Part shown: piece by piece, positions 7,889 to 15,791 of the stretch
How positions within the stretch are numbered: the first letter of the stretch is position 1
Layout: each line of letters opens with the position of its first letter
Assembly (NCBI GenBank): GCA_944384515.1
Contig: CALWTU010000030.1
Location: forward strand, 1-38,947
Direction: 5' to 3'
Source of the DNA: an uncultured Clostridia bacterium
Lineage (GTDB): Bacteria; Bacillota; Clostridia; Oscillospirales; CAG-272
Length of the DNA: 38,947 nucleotides
Notes under the pieces: model-generated
What the model saw: only the letters and a program-made list of their open reading frames with translations
What the model was told of the DNA's origin: nothing
Databases searched by the model: none
Made by a program: the position numbers and the translations under genes

Positions 7889-8094
7889 CCTTAGAATGAG
7901 GCTTTTTTATCTTTTCAGTTTGATGAAAAAACTCTCGGGCAATTCTGAAAACCGAATTTAATAAGCTTATTTTTATTAAAACCTATACTTTAGATTTATA
8001 TATATGAATTTTAAACACATTATATATTAACGATTTGTTTATACAGTAAAAAAATTTTCACACTTTGTGCATTATATTAATGAGGACATTTTGT
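7889..8094. other. AT-rich intergenic stretch with no recognised gene
   Basis: Between the terminator and the mgtE promoter there are about 200 bases of AT-rich sequence. I see no open frame with a ribosome site, no strong hairpin and no repeat. Confidence 0.6.
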
Positions 8095-8100
8095 TATAAT
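8092..8100 (+). promoter_or_regulatory. Extended -10 promoter of the mgtE leader
   Basis: TGTTATAAT: a perfect TATAAT (8095-8100) with the extended TGn. The -35 at 17-bp spacing is poor (TTATAT, 8072-8077). It would give a leader of about 155 nt before mgtE. Confidence 0.6.
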
Positions 8101-8122
8101 AAACACGAAAGGAGATTTTTTT

Positions 8123-8182
8123 ATGGACGGTGAACAAGAAAAACCAACACGGGATTTTCATCGCTGTAAGAAAAGAATTTAA
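8123..8182 (+). CDS. Possible 19-codon leader peptide upstream of mgtE
   Basis: An ATG at 8123 with an excellent AAAGGAG 8 nt upstream encodes MDGEQEKPTRDFHRCKKRI, then TAA. A second overlapping frame from GTG 8130 runs 31 codons to 8225 (with HGIFIAVRKEF and AQRVLVFG), but its ribosome spacing is poor. Either may be a regulatory leader or the relic of a lost gene. No M-box magnesium riboswitch consensus is visible in this leader. mgtE starts 78 nt after the 19-codon frame. Confidence 0.35.
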   Translation: MDGEQEKPTRDFHRCKKRI

Positions 8183-8260
8183 GAAGTACCCTTCAGGCGC
8201 TCAGAGAGTTCTTGTCTTTGGCTGAAAGTCCCCGATTTTAAAAAACACGGAGGTGAAGCT

Positions 8261-9319
8261 ATGAAGAAAGAATTCTTTTTAAATCAGAACATTGATGTTA
8301 ATTCTGAAATTGACGAGCAGAGAGACGAGGAGATTATAGCCGACGTTATAAGTCAGAACTATATTGCAGTTAAAAGAGGCAGCAGCGTGCGCGCCGCAAT
8401 GCGTGAGCTCGTCAAAAGCGCAGGCGAAAACGACAATATCTCTATAATTTATGTGCTTGACGAGGACGGAAAACTCTACGGCACGATAGAATTAAAAGCG
8501 CTTATACTCGCAAGAGAGGGAGACGATCTTGAAAAGATAATAGACAAGGATTTTCAGTATGTGTATGCGCATGAAGAAATATCCCTCTCTCTTGACAAAC
8601 TGACGCAGTGCGAGGACAGCTGTATGCCGGTGCTGGACGAAAACGGAAGGCTTGTGGGCATTATTCCCGCACAGGATATATCAAAGCTTATAGATACCGA
8701 AATGGGAGAGGACTACGCCATGCTCGGAGGTCTGACAGGTGAAGAGGACCTGATGGAACCGACCGTAAAGAGTATCGGAAAGAGACTGCCGTGGCTTATG
8801 GCACTCCTGGGACTCGGACTTTTAGTATCGAGCGTTGTGGGTCTGTTTGAAAAGACGGTTGCCGCACTGCCGATTATCATCTGCTTTCAGTCGCTGGTAC
8901 TCGACATGGCAGGAAATGTCGGCACGCAGTCGCTGGCGGTGACAATCCGCTCGATAAGCGAAAGACAGCTTACCAAAAGAGAAAAAGCGCACCTGATCTT
9001 CAAAGAATCGAAGATAGGAATTCTCAACGGACTGTGCCTTGGCGCAATCTCGCTCGCAGTGGTATTTTTTTACCTTACCGTCTTAAAAGACCAGACAGCA
9101 ATTCTCGCCCTGAGGCTGTCCGGCGCAACAAGCATTGCCCTTGCCGCCTCAATGCTGCTTTCTGCCCTTGCCGGAACGGTAATACCGCTGCTGCTCGCTA
9201 AATTAAAGGTTGACCCTGCGGTTGCATCCGGTCCCCTGATCACAACGATAAACGACCTTGTCGCCGTTGTGGTTTACTACACCCTTGCAATCCTGCTTGT
9301 GCTCAGAGTCAGCGTTTAG
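8261..9319 (+). CDS. mgtE: MgtE-type Mg2+ transporter lacking the N domain
   Basis: The 352-residue protein has a CBS pair at about 30-150 (IIYVLDEDGKLYGTI, CMPVLDENGRLVGII), a connecting helix and a five-helix membrane domain from about 175. The pore family motifs are GNVGTQSLAVTIRS (218-231) and DPAVASGPLITTINDLVA (318-335), with the conserved Asp332 region. Typical MgtE has about 450 residues with a superhelical N domain of about 130 before the CBS pair; only 30 residues precede it here. The N and CBS domains together sense cytosolic Mg2+ and close the pore, so gating may differ. The start has GGAGGTGAAGCT just before ATG 8261. It is a single gene ended by a shared bidirectional terminator. 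Confidence 0.9.
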   Translation: MKKEFFLNQNIDVNSEIDEQRDEEIIADVISQNYIAVKRGSSVRAAMRELVKSAGENDNISIIYVLDEDGKLYGTIELKALILAREGDDLEKIIDKDFQYVYAHEEISLSLDKLTQCEDSCMPVLDENGRLVGIIPAQDISKLIDTEMGEDYAMLGGLTGEEDLMEPTVKSIGKRLPWLMALLGLGLLVSSVVGLFEKTVAALPIIICFQSLVLDMAGNVGTQSLAVTIRSISERQLTKREKAHLIFKESKIGILNGLCLGAISLAVVFFYLTVLKDQTAILALRLSGATSIALAASMLLSALAGTVIPLLLAKLKVDPAVASGPLITTINDLVAVVVYYTLAILLVLRVSV

Positions 9320-9347
9320 AAGTGATATTAAATAGAAAACTGCAAAA

Positions 9348-9386
9348 ACGGGTAAAAATACGCCGCGAGAGCGTATTTTTACCCGT
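9348..9386. terminator. Bidirectional terminator between mgtE and the ATPase gene
   Basis: A perfect 16-bp inverted repeat, ACGGGTAAAAATACGC and its complement, surrounds a 7-nt loop. On the minus strand a TTTT run follows, while on the plus strand the tail is AAATTTTA. It serves two convergent genes. Confidence 0.85.
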
Positions 9387-9468
9387 AAATTTTAATATTT
9401 AAGATACATTTTATAATTTTGAGTATACGGTCAGTTTTGAAACTGACGAAACCTTTTTTATATATGAT

Positions 9469-10671
9469 TTACCAATTTTCTTGAATAAGAAAGTCTGATA
9501 TATGCACAAGTTTAACTCCGTTTTCATTGCCCGAAGCCAATCTATCCATACAAACCACATATTTGGGATAGTGGTCTTTGATTTCCAAAAGATTAGCTAT
9601 TTCTCTGTCTGATTCTGTGGGTAACTGCCTGCATACCTGAACATATACCTTCTCGTCACGACGGACAGCGACAAAGTCAATTTCCTTGTTTGAATCTTTA
9701 CCGACATATACTTTATATCCTCGGCGACGAAGTTCAAGATATACGATGTTTTCAAGAGATGCCGCAATACCTTTCGTATCGTAACCAAACTGCGAGTACT
9801 TTAACGAAATATCCGCAAGATAGAATTTTTCTTGTGTCTTAAGTACTGATTTTCCCTGAATATCGTATCTGTTACAGCGGTAGATTATAAAGGCTTCCTC
9901 GAGCCAGTTAATATAGTTGTATATGGTCTCCACCGCGATTGATCTGTGCTCGCTTTTAAGAAACTTAACTATTGAATTTGCGGAAAAGGTCTTGCCCATA
10001 TTCTCCATTATAAAGCGGACGACTCTGTCGAAAAGTTCTTTGTTGAGTATTCTGTGCCTTCTTGCAATATCATTGCTTATAACAGTCGAATATATTCCCT
10101 CAACAATTTGATATGCGTCACTCGTGTCGTTATCCAATGTAGCAACTAAAGGAAATCCGCCGTAAAGCAAGTACCGCTTAAACAGCTCATCATTTGACAG
10201 GCTGCGATTGTCACGGAATTCACGGTATTCGGCAAGCGAAAGCGTAAAGATGTCAATTTGGATAAAACGCCCCGAAAGATATGTGGATATTTCGCTTGAA
10301 AGCAATTTAGAATTTGAGCCTGTAATATATATGTCAACATCATACCCTTCAAACAAGCTGTTAACAACCTTTTCCCAACCGTCTATCTCCTGAATTTCGT
10401 CCAAAAGCAGATAGCAACGCCCCTTGCCATCTATTGCCGCTTTGATATCGTTGTACATGTCAGATGCATTATAGTTTTCGGAAAGCTTCCAGGTGGTATA
10501 TTTTTTTTGAAATATATTCTCTTCTGAAATGCCGTAGTCATTAATGAGAACGGTTTTGTACATGTCAAGTACAGTGGATTTTCCGCAGCGTCTGACTCCT
10601 GCGAGAATTTTTATAATATCGGCATCCTTAAACTTCAAAAGTCGATTGATATAATCCGGTCTTTTTATCAT
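9469..10671 (-). CDS. AAA family ATPase with DUF4143 (AAA_14-type)
   Basis: The 400-residue protein has Walker A GVRRCGKST (25-33), Walker B YLLLDEIQEI (Asp91-Glu92), a sensor-type ITGSNSKLL and the LSGRF segment. The C-terminal half (LVYLELRRRGYKVYVGKD-like core, then EIDFVAV) is the DUF4143 region, which resembles a nuclease-like fold. Such ATPases are common, often multi-copy and patchily distributed in gut anaerobes. Their substrate is not established. The ATG at 10671, preceded by GAGGAGG at 8 nt, is preferred over the GTG at 10680 that overlaps the ribosome site. It stands alone with its own consensus promoter, and its neighbours face other directions or are unrelated, which fits an independently acquired gene. 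Confidence 0.9.
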   Translation of the reverse strand: MIKRPDYINRLLKFKDADIIKILAGVRRCGKSTVLDMYKTVLINDYGISEENIFQKKYTTWKLSENYNASDMYNDIKAAIDGKGRCYLLLDEIQEIDGWEKVVNSLFEGYDVDIYITGSNSKLLSSEISTYLSGRFIQIDIFTLSLAEYREFRDNRSLSNDELFKRYLLYGGFPLVATLDNDTSDAYQIVEGIYSTVISNDIARRHRILNKELFDRVVRFIMENMGKTFSANSIVKFLKSEHRSIAVETIYNYINWLEEAFIIYRCNRYDIQGKSVLKTQEKFYLADISLKYSQFGYDTKGIAASLENIVYLELRRRGYKVYVGKDSNKEIDFVAVRRDEKVYVQVCRQLPTESDREIANLLEIKDHYPKYVVCMDRLASGNENGVKLVHISDFLIQENW

Positions 10672-10694
10672 GGCGCACACCTCCTCATGCCCTT

Positions 10695-10723
10695 ATTATA
10701 CCACAAAACATTAATTCTTACAA
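10695..10723 (-). promoter_or_regulatory. Sigma-A promoter of the AAA/DUF4143 gene
   Basis: On the minus strand TTGTAA (10723-10718), 17 bp, TATAAT (10700-10695) with TGG before the -10. Confidence 0.75.
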
Positions 10724-10730
10724 TAGTTTT

Positions 10731-11002
10731 TATGAAAAGTAAGTAAAAACTTATGAAAAAATATACTTTTTTAGGCTTTAACAAATAAATTATTTTAAAT
10801 TAAATTATTTTATTCTTCAAAAAAGCCGCTGTGACTTTTTATTAATTGCATAATTACAACACCGTTTTTAATCAATGACTTTTTAAAGCAAATGAGCTTG
10901 CATAATTTATTATCGCAATCCGTCAGTCAAAAAAGTCTGTCTCAAACAAACTTTACAGAGCATTTGAGGCGGATGTTTTCAGTGCCTTCTGAAAGCGGTG
11001 GA
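10731..11002. other. AT-rich intergenic stretch without a gene
   Basis: Between the ATPase promoter and the terminators of the exchanger gene I see no frame with a credible ribosome site. A TTGACT occurs on the minus strand near 10930, but no good -10 lies at the right distance. Confidence 0.55.
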
Positions 11003-11006
11003 AAAC

Positions 11007-11027
11007 AAAAAGCCTCAAAACTGAGGC
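11007..11027 (-). terminator. Terminator, second of a tandem pair
   Basis: On the minus strand GCCTCA, loop GTTT, TGAGGC, followed by TTTTTG. It acts as backup for the terminator at 11063-11086. Confidence 0.7.
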
Positions 11028-11062
11028 AAAGATATGGCAAAATACGAAAAAAATAATTTTGT

Positions 11063-11086
11063 GGGGCTGTCCTTCAAGGCAGCCCC
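11063..11086 (-). terminator. Terminator after the cation exchanger gene
   Basis: GGGGCTG pairs with CAGCCCC, with a further CC/GG inside. On the minus strand ACAAAATTATTTTTTT follows, and on the plus strand GATTTTT, so it may work both ways. It lies 38 nt after the gene's stop. Confidence 0.7.
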
Positions 11087-11123
11087 GATTTTTGCTGTTG
11101 TTGAATGAATAAAATTTATTTTA

Positions 11124-12170
11124 TCACATCACAAACTGCACGGTGCAGAATGCCGCGTATATAAGAAGCAGAAGTATGCCGACCGAGCGGTAGAGCTTCT
11201 TGCCGATAAGGGCGGGGACTGTGAGCAGGAGCATGACCGTGAGCATGACGGGAATGTCAAGCACGAGGGATGCGTTATGCCCGAAGAGAATACTCGACGA
11301 GGGTATTTCAAACGGAGACAGCACAACGCTCACACCGCTGACAAGCACGAGGTTGAAGAGGTTTGCGCCGATGATATTTCCGAGAGAGAGGGACCCGTGA
11401 CCTTTTATAAGGGAGGTTATCGCCGTTACGAGTTCGGGAAGAGATGTGCCGAGGGCTACAAATGTAAGCGCTATAACCGACTGCGGCACGCCGAGCTCGG
11501 TGGCAATAAGCGTTCCGTTATCGACAAGAAGATCCGCGCCCAGCGCTATGACCGCCGCACCGACAACAAGCAAAATTATCTCTCTTGCGACGCTGAGGCG
11601 TCTGCCCCTGATGTGGCAGAGCACTTTGCCCCATCTGCTGAGCTGACGGTATTCGCTGTCATTTATCAGCTTGCGCTGCCTCTCGATGTCCTCTTCCTTT
11701 ATTTCCAAGGTCATCGGGGTTTTCTTCATCCTCAAAACGACGGACACCATGTAAACTATAAAAATCAAAACGAGAACTATGCCGACCCATCTGTAAAAAT
11801 ATCCCCATATGTATGAGACGGCAACATAAAACGCCGCCGAGACAAAGAAGAAGGACACAGGCAATATAAGACTGTGCCTGTCAATCTCACAGGGTCTTAC
11901 GGTAACGGTAATTGCGGCAATAAGCGCCGTGTTGCATATAATCGAGCCTATTGCATTTCCGTAAGCCATCTCGCCCTGCCCCATAACGGCAGATGTGGCG
12001 GACACCATAACCTCCGGCAGTGTCGTGCCGATGGAAACAACGGTGGCGCCGATAAGTATCTCGGGCAGTCTGAACCGCCTTGCTATACCGCACGCACCGT
12101 CAACAAACCAGTCTCCGCCCTTTATCAGCAATGCGAGACCTAATATAAACAGTAGTACTGCGACTAACAT
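11124..12170 (-). CDS. CaCA family Ca2+/Na+ (K+/H+) antiporter
   Basis: The 348-residue membrane protein is made of two homologous halves, each with the alpha-repeat ion-binding motif: GTTLPE at 48-53 in GATVVSIGTTLPEVMVSA, and GTSLPE at 241-246 in FVALGTSLPELVTAITS, followed by GNAIGS (71-76) and GNIIGAN (264-270). This is the YrbG-like branch of the calcium/cation antiporters. The loop at about 148-195 (KKTPMTLEIKEEDIERQ) between the halves is the cytosolic linker. It probably exports Ca2+ in exchange for a monovalent ion; ion preference cannot be read from sequence. GCGGAGG lies 5 nt before the ATG. It is a single-gene transcript with its own promoter and double terminator. Confidence 0.92.
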   Translation of the reverse strand: MLVAVLLFILGLALLIKGGDWFVDGACGIARRFRLPEILIGATVVSIGTTLPEVMVSATSAVMGQGEMAYGNAIGSIICNTALIAAITVTVRPCEIDRHSLILPVSFFFVSAAFYVAVSYIWGYFYRWVGIVLVLIFIVYMVSVVLRMKKTPMTLEIKEEDIERQRKLINDSEYRQLSRWGKVLCHIRGRRLSVAREIILLVVGAAVIALGADLLVDNGTLIATELGVPQSVIALTFVALGTSLPELVTAITSLIKGHGSLSLGNIIGANLFNLVLVSGVSVVLSPFEIPSSSILFGHNASLVLDIPVMLTVMLLLTVPALIGKKLYRSVGILLLLIYAAFCTVQFVM

Positions 12171-12207
12171 TTTTCCTCCGCAAAAATATTTTCCGAAAAC
12201 TGGAATA

Positions 12208-12236
12208 ATGATATCAAAAAAACAGCAAACGGTAAA
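12208..12236 (-). promoter_or_regulatory. Probable promoter of the cation exchanger gene
   Basis: On the minus strand TTTACC (12236-12231), 17 bp, TATCAT (12213-12208), 38 bp before the start codon. Confidence 0.55.
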
Positions 12237-12337
12237 TATTATTTAATTTTTCCGCTGAAATTAATCAAAAAGCCACATTAACAGAAAAGAGCGAAGCCTT
12301 AGTTTCAAAGTGAATGATCAAATGCCTGTCGGGACGG

Positions 12338-13339
12338 TCAGTTAAAAGAATCGGTGAAATACGCATTTGTATTTGCGCGCCTGCCCTGCCCGTCAACCAC
12401 GTCGAACCTTATATACTTTACTCCCTCGAAAATCGGGAATTTTGCGGTAAATCTTACCTCTCCCGAGGTATTCTCTATTTTCATGCACTTTCTTGTATCG
12501 GTGCTCATTGTCGCATAAACGCCGCCCGAGAATGTGATGAAGGCATATCCGTCCTCGACATAAAGGCTGTGAATAACGGGTGCTTGCGAGCAGTAGAAAT
12601 TATGTTCTTCAAGCGCGCGGATAATGCTCTCATAGTCGAGTTTATCCGAATTTATGACAGTATAACCGCCGAGGGTATCCTCGGGTTTGTGGTTGTCATC
12701 CGTCATAACGCATGCGACCCTCTCGCCGCCCCTGAGAATATCGTCATAGACATTGATATCATACTCGTACATACCGTCCACGGCACAGCCGTGATTATAT
12801 ACTTCAACGGCGAAAAGCCCTTTGTATCCCATATACTCCTGCGCTGTCTCAAGCGACCATCTCGGGTGGTTATAGGTAACGAGAAAGCCCGCCTCGTTTG
12901 CCGTTTTGATAAGCTCGGATATCCCTTTTCCGGAATACTCCCTCTTATAGTCTATGCCCGACAGATTAAGCTTGTCAGTCACATTTTCGTTTATAAAGTG
13001 GTCGTACACCGAGCTGTAAACCGGAAGGAGTGTGTTGTGCGGGTCCCGTGAGAGGAGATTCAAGTGGCAGACCTTCATAACAAGGTTGCGGCGGGTTGTT
13101 GAGTTTTCCGCTTCCTTTATCGCAACCTCAGCCGCGGTAATCGCAAGAAAGTTTTCATCACTGAGAGAGGAGTTGTCCACAATATGCTCATGGTCGGAAA
13201 AGGCAATGACCGAATACCCCGCCCTCATATAATGCTCCTTGAGCTCCGAGACTGACATCTTACCGTCGGAATATGTGCTGTGACAGTGAAGATTGGCTTT
13301 GTAGTAATTCTTGTTTTCGTCAAGTAAAATCTTCTTCAT
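12338..13339 (-). CDS. PHP-domain metal-dependent phosphoesterase
   Basis: The 333-residue protein has the four PHP metal-binding motifs in order: HCHSTYSDG (His18, His20), AFSDHEH near 47-53, a YNHPRWS motif near 155 and TDDNHK near 213. PHP enzymes hydrolyse phosphate esters with two or three metal ions. The C-terminal 90 residues (SLYVEDGYAFITFSGG, then KYIRFDVVDGQGRRANTNAY) form a beta-sandwich-like tail seen in PHP proteins of carbohydrate-associated loci. There is no signal peptide, so it is cytosolic. ATG 13339 with GAGG 5 nt upstream is preferred to GTG 13345. It is the third gene of an operon with a HisJ-type phosphatase and an organophosphate-type carrier, so the substrate is probably an imported phosphate ester (inference). 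Confidence 0.85.
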   Translation of the reverse strand: MKKILLDENKNYYKANLHCHSTYSDGKMSVSELKEHYMRAGYSVIAFSDHEHIVDNSSLSDENFLAITAAEVAIKEAENSTTRRNLVMKVCHLNLLSRDPHNTLLPVYSSVYDHFINENVTDKLNLSGIDYKREYSGKGISELIKTANEAGFLVTYNHPRWSLETAQEYMGYKGLFAVEVYNHGCAVDGMYEYDINVYDDILRGGERVACVMTDDNHKPEDTLGGYTVINSDKLDYESIIRALEEHNFYCSQAPVIHSLYVEDGYAFITFSGGVYATMSTDTRKCMKIENTSGEVRFTAKFPIFEGVKYIRFDVVDGQGRRANTNAYFTDSFN

Positions 13340-13407
13340 TTTCACCTCGCGTAATGTATTTTAGATTTGAACGCTGAAATTATTTCATCGGCTGATTTGC
13401 TGTGCGG

Positions 13408-14682
13408 TTATCTTTTTACGCCACCGCTTATAAAGAGCCTGTATTTTCCGTTTGATACGGCACAAAAGAGCGCCCCGAGAAGCGCAACAGACAAAATGGC
13501 AAGAGAGGCGATATTCCATCCGTAAGACTCGGACAGCTCGGAGAGTCCGTACATAGAGACCGCCGCGCCGACATAAACGCATGCGTTTGTCAAGCCGCTT
13601 GTCGTGGCTGTCCTGCCGTACGGCTTAAACCTGTGAGGCAGGCAGGAAATCAAAAGAAAATTTGCCGCATGCATTGACGAGAGAATAACCGATGAGAGAA
13701 TAAGGCTGAGTATTTTGAGAACCGTATTCCCGGCGCCGAGAATAAAATACAAAGGCACGGCGCAGAGGGCGGACACGGCAAACAGTATTCCCGAGCCCAA
13801 GGTCTCGGTGTTGAAAAGAGTGTATTTATAAAGCGCGGTTGCAAGAAGTATGCCGATAAACGCAAATATCGGCATTACGGCGCATACAAGCACCGACACC
13901 TCCGCCGCTGTGCCGAATGCCTCGGTAAACATAGTCGGAAGCCATGTCTCTATACCGTCTCTGAGAAATCCCACCGCCACTATTGCAACGAATATGCCGA
14001 GCACGCCGCTCTTTAAAATTATACCGAAATATCCCACTTTTGTGCCCTCGGACAAGACTTCGGCCTTCGGCGCTCGCGGAGCGTTAATATAAACTTGCTT
14101 TTTCTCACTCGGAATTATACGGTTGAGGGATATGACAAAAATCACGAGAGAGATTAGCGTTATACCGCCCGCGGCGTAAAAAACATATCTGTAATCTCCG
14201 AAAAAGAGACACAGCGGAACAAAAAGGTATAACAGCAGAGTGGCAACGTGCGCCGCGCATGTCACAATGAAATTTGCCCCCACAAAGCTCTCGCTGTCGA
14301 GGTAGACGGAGAGCAGCTTTACAATAGGCGGCCAGAGCATTGCCTGTGCAAAGCCGTTGACTGTCCAGATTGGTATCATCAACACAGCCGACGGAGTAAG
14401 AGGTATAAGCATATTACATAAAAATGTGACAAAAAGCCCGAAGCTTATAAGATAAAGCGGCTTTATTCTGTCTCCGAGGTAACCGCTGACAAGTTGCCCT
14501 GCTCCGTATGCAACAAACATACCCATCATCGCATAACCGCCCACGGCTTTATCAACAGCGCCGCCCTCTATCATGGCGGCAAGAACTGCCGCAAAATCCT
14601 TCCTCGCAAAATAACTGACAAAATACACAAGAGAGCATAAGCCTATAATGCCCTTTTTTGAGTATGTAAAATCTGCTTGCAT
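13408..14682 (-). CDS. MFS transporter, organophosphate:phosphate antiporter (GlpT/UhpT)-like
   Basis: The 424-residue protein has about 12 hydrophobic segments. Features of the organophosphate antiporter family are visible near the start: VYFVSYFARKDFAAVLAAM at 19-37, the loop 2-3 motif SGYLGDRIKPLYLISFGLFV at 66-85 and a WTVNGFAQAMLWPPIVKLLS segment near 106-125. Family members exchange sugar phosphates or glycerol 3-phosphate for inorganic phosphate. Many distant relatives in anaerobes carry unknown substrates, so specificity is open. It sits between two PHP-type phosphatase genes, 48 nt after the first and 68 nt before the second. The ribosome site before ATG 14682 is weak (AGTGGT), suggesting modest translation. 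Confidence 0.85.
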   Translation of the reverse strand: MQADFTYSKKGIIGLCSLVYFVSYFARKDFAAVLAAMIEGGAVDKAVGGYAMMGMFVAYGAGQLVSGYLGDRIKPLYLISFGLFVTFLCNMLIPLTPSAVLMIPIWTVNGFAQAMLWPPIVKLLSVYLDSESFVGANFIVTCAAHVATLLLYLFVPLCLFFGDYRYVFYAAGGITLISLVIFVISLNRIIPSEKKQVYINAPRAPKAEVLSEGTKVGYFGIILKSGVLGIFVAIVAVGFLRDGIETWLPTMFTEAFGTAAEVSVLVCAVMPIFAFIGILLATALYKYTLFNTETLGSGILFAVSALCAVPLYFILGAGNTVLKILSLILSSVILSSMHAANFLLISCLPHRFKPYGRTATTSGLTNACVYVGAAVSMYGLSELSESYGWNIASLAILSVALLGALFCAVSNGKYRLFISGGVKR

Positions 14683-14730
14683 AAAATACCACTACAATAA
14701 ATTTATAAATATCCTTGCCTGAGCTGACAG

Positions 14731-15546
14731 TTAAATTTTCTCGCCGACAAAGCCGCCGTCGGTGAGATAATACAGGGTGTCAAAGCCCGAGCTTTTTATA
14801 ATCTCCTTTGCCTCGTCAAAGCCGCAGTCGAGATACCTCTTGTCATGACAGTCGGAGGTGAGCACCAAGCGGCACCCGAGTCTTCTCATCTCTTCGAGTA
14901 TAAATTTCGCGGGGTACGGCTTTGTTTTGTATCCTCTTGAGATAGCGCCAGTATTGACCTCAAACAAATCCCGCTTTTCCCTTAAGGCGTGCAGCGCGGA
15001 AAGTGCCGCGTCCCTGTACTCCCTGCTCTCCGTATCGAAAAGAGAGGAACATTTTTCCGTGTTCTTTGTCACAAGGTCAAAATGACCGACTATATCAAAA
15101 TCAAATCTCAAGGCAAGCTCGGCGAGGTATGAGTAATAGCTCTTTGCAAACTTCATTCCATCGCCGCCGTAATACTCCCTGATGTATTTTACGGTATCAC
15201 TGAGTCCGCCGTCAAACGGAATAAAGGTGCCGTCGGGCAGTCGGTCGTAATGCACGGAGCCTATCGTGTAGTCAAAGCCGTCAAAATCCATAACACCCGC
15301 CGAAAAATAATCGAGCTCGGTACCCAGATATACCGAAAGGCGTCCCTTGTACTTTTCTTTGAGAAAATTAATTCTGTCCCGATATGCCGCGATGTCTTTT
15401 ATCTCAAAATCCTCCGCGACAAGCGATTTTGCGTGGCTTGAAAAGCCGACGGAATCAAACCCCGTCTCAATTGCCCGTATTATAATCTCCTCCGGCTCGT
15501 CCGCCCCGTCGCAAAAGAGTGAGTGAGTATGTAAATTCTGAAGCAT
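14731..15546 (-). CDS. hisJ: HisJ-family histidinol-phosphatase (PHP)
   Basis: The 271-residue PHP protein has motifs NLHTHSLFCDG (His6, His8, Asp13), VGFSSHAKS near 33-41, YLGTELDYFSAG near 72-83, GSVHYD near 96, GHFDLVTK near 154, EVNTGAISRGYKTKPYP near 197 and LTSDCHDKRYLD near 229. This order is that of HisK/HisJ histidinol-phosphatase, which performs the penultimate step of histidine synthesis. No other his gene is in the window, and the co-transcribed carrier and second phosphoesterase leave open another phosphate ester as substrate. CGGGAGG lies 6 nt before the ATG. It is the first gene of the operon, behind a near-consensus promoter and an inverted repeat in the leader. Confidence 0.88.
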   Translation of the reverse strand: MLQNLHTHSLFCDGADEPEEIIIRAIETGFDSVGFSSHAKSLVAEDFEIKDIAAYRDRINFLKEKYKGRLSVYLGTELDYFSAGVMDFDGFDYTIGSVHYDRLPDGTFIPFDGGLSDTVKYIREYYGGDGMKFAKSYYSYLAELALRFDFDIVGHFDLVTKNTEKCSSLFDTESREYRDAALSALHALREKRDLFEVNTGAISRGYKTKPYPAKFILEEMRRLGCRLVLTSDCHDKRYLDCGFDEAKEIIKSSGFDTLYYLTDGGFVGEKI

Positions 15547-15563
15547 AAATCCTCCCGAACAAC

Positions 15564-15603
15564 CGGTATGGTCAAATATCCGTAAAACTCCGCCGCCATA
15601 CCG
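15564..15603. promoter_or_regulatory. Inverted repeat in the leader of the PHP/MFS operon
   Basis: CGGTATGG (15564-15571) and CCATACCG (15596-15603) are perfect 8-bp complements, 24 bases apart. The repeat lies between the promoter and the ribosome site of the HisJ gene, so it could be an RNA hairpin or an operator. Confidence 0.5.
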
Positions 15604-15629
15604 AAAACAAAAACAAATTTACATTACAA

Positions 15630-15659
15630 ATTATAGCAAAAACAAATGCGCTTTGTCAA
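15630..15659 (-). promoter_or_regulatory. Sigma-A promoter of the PHP/MFS/PHP operon
   Basis: On the minus strand TTGACA (15659-15654), 18 bp, TATAAT (15635-15630). Both hexamers are perfect consensus. It is divergent from the pyr promoter 73 bp away. Confidence 0.88.
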
Positions 15660-15731
15660 TAAAAAAAGGGTATCTTAAAGTTGTATAAAAAAGATTTAAA
15701 AAAAGTTATAAAATCTGTTAATTGTACTATA

Positions 15732-15760
15732 TTGACTTTTTCCCCGTTTTGTGATACAAT
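15732..15760 (+). promoter_or_regulatory. Sigma-A promoter of the pyr operon
   Basis: TTGACT (15732-15737), 17 bp, TACAAT (15755-15760) with TG at the extended -10. Transcription would start only about 25 nt before pyrC, leaving no room for a PyrR-type attenuator. Confidence 0.85.
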
Positions 15761-15791
15761 ATTGCGGAATGAATTGAAAAGAGGTATATAC

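Noticed and set aside
8101..8260. M-box magnesium riboswitch upstream of mgtE
   Set aside because: None of the conserved M-box core sequences is visible and the leader lacks a terminator stem.
15761..15791. PyrR-type attenuator ahead of pyrC
   Set aside because: The space between the predicted transcription start and pyrC is only about 25 nt and has no hairpins.
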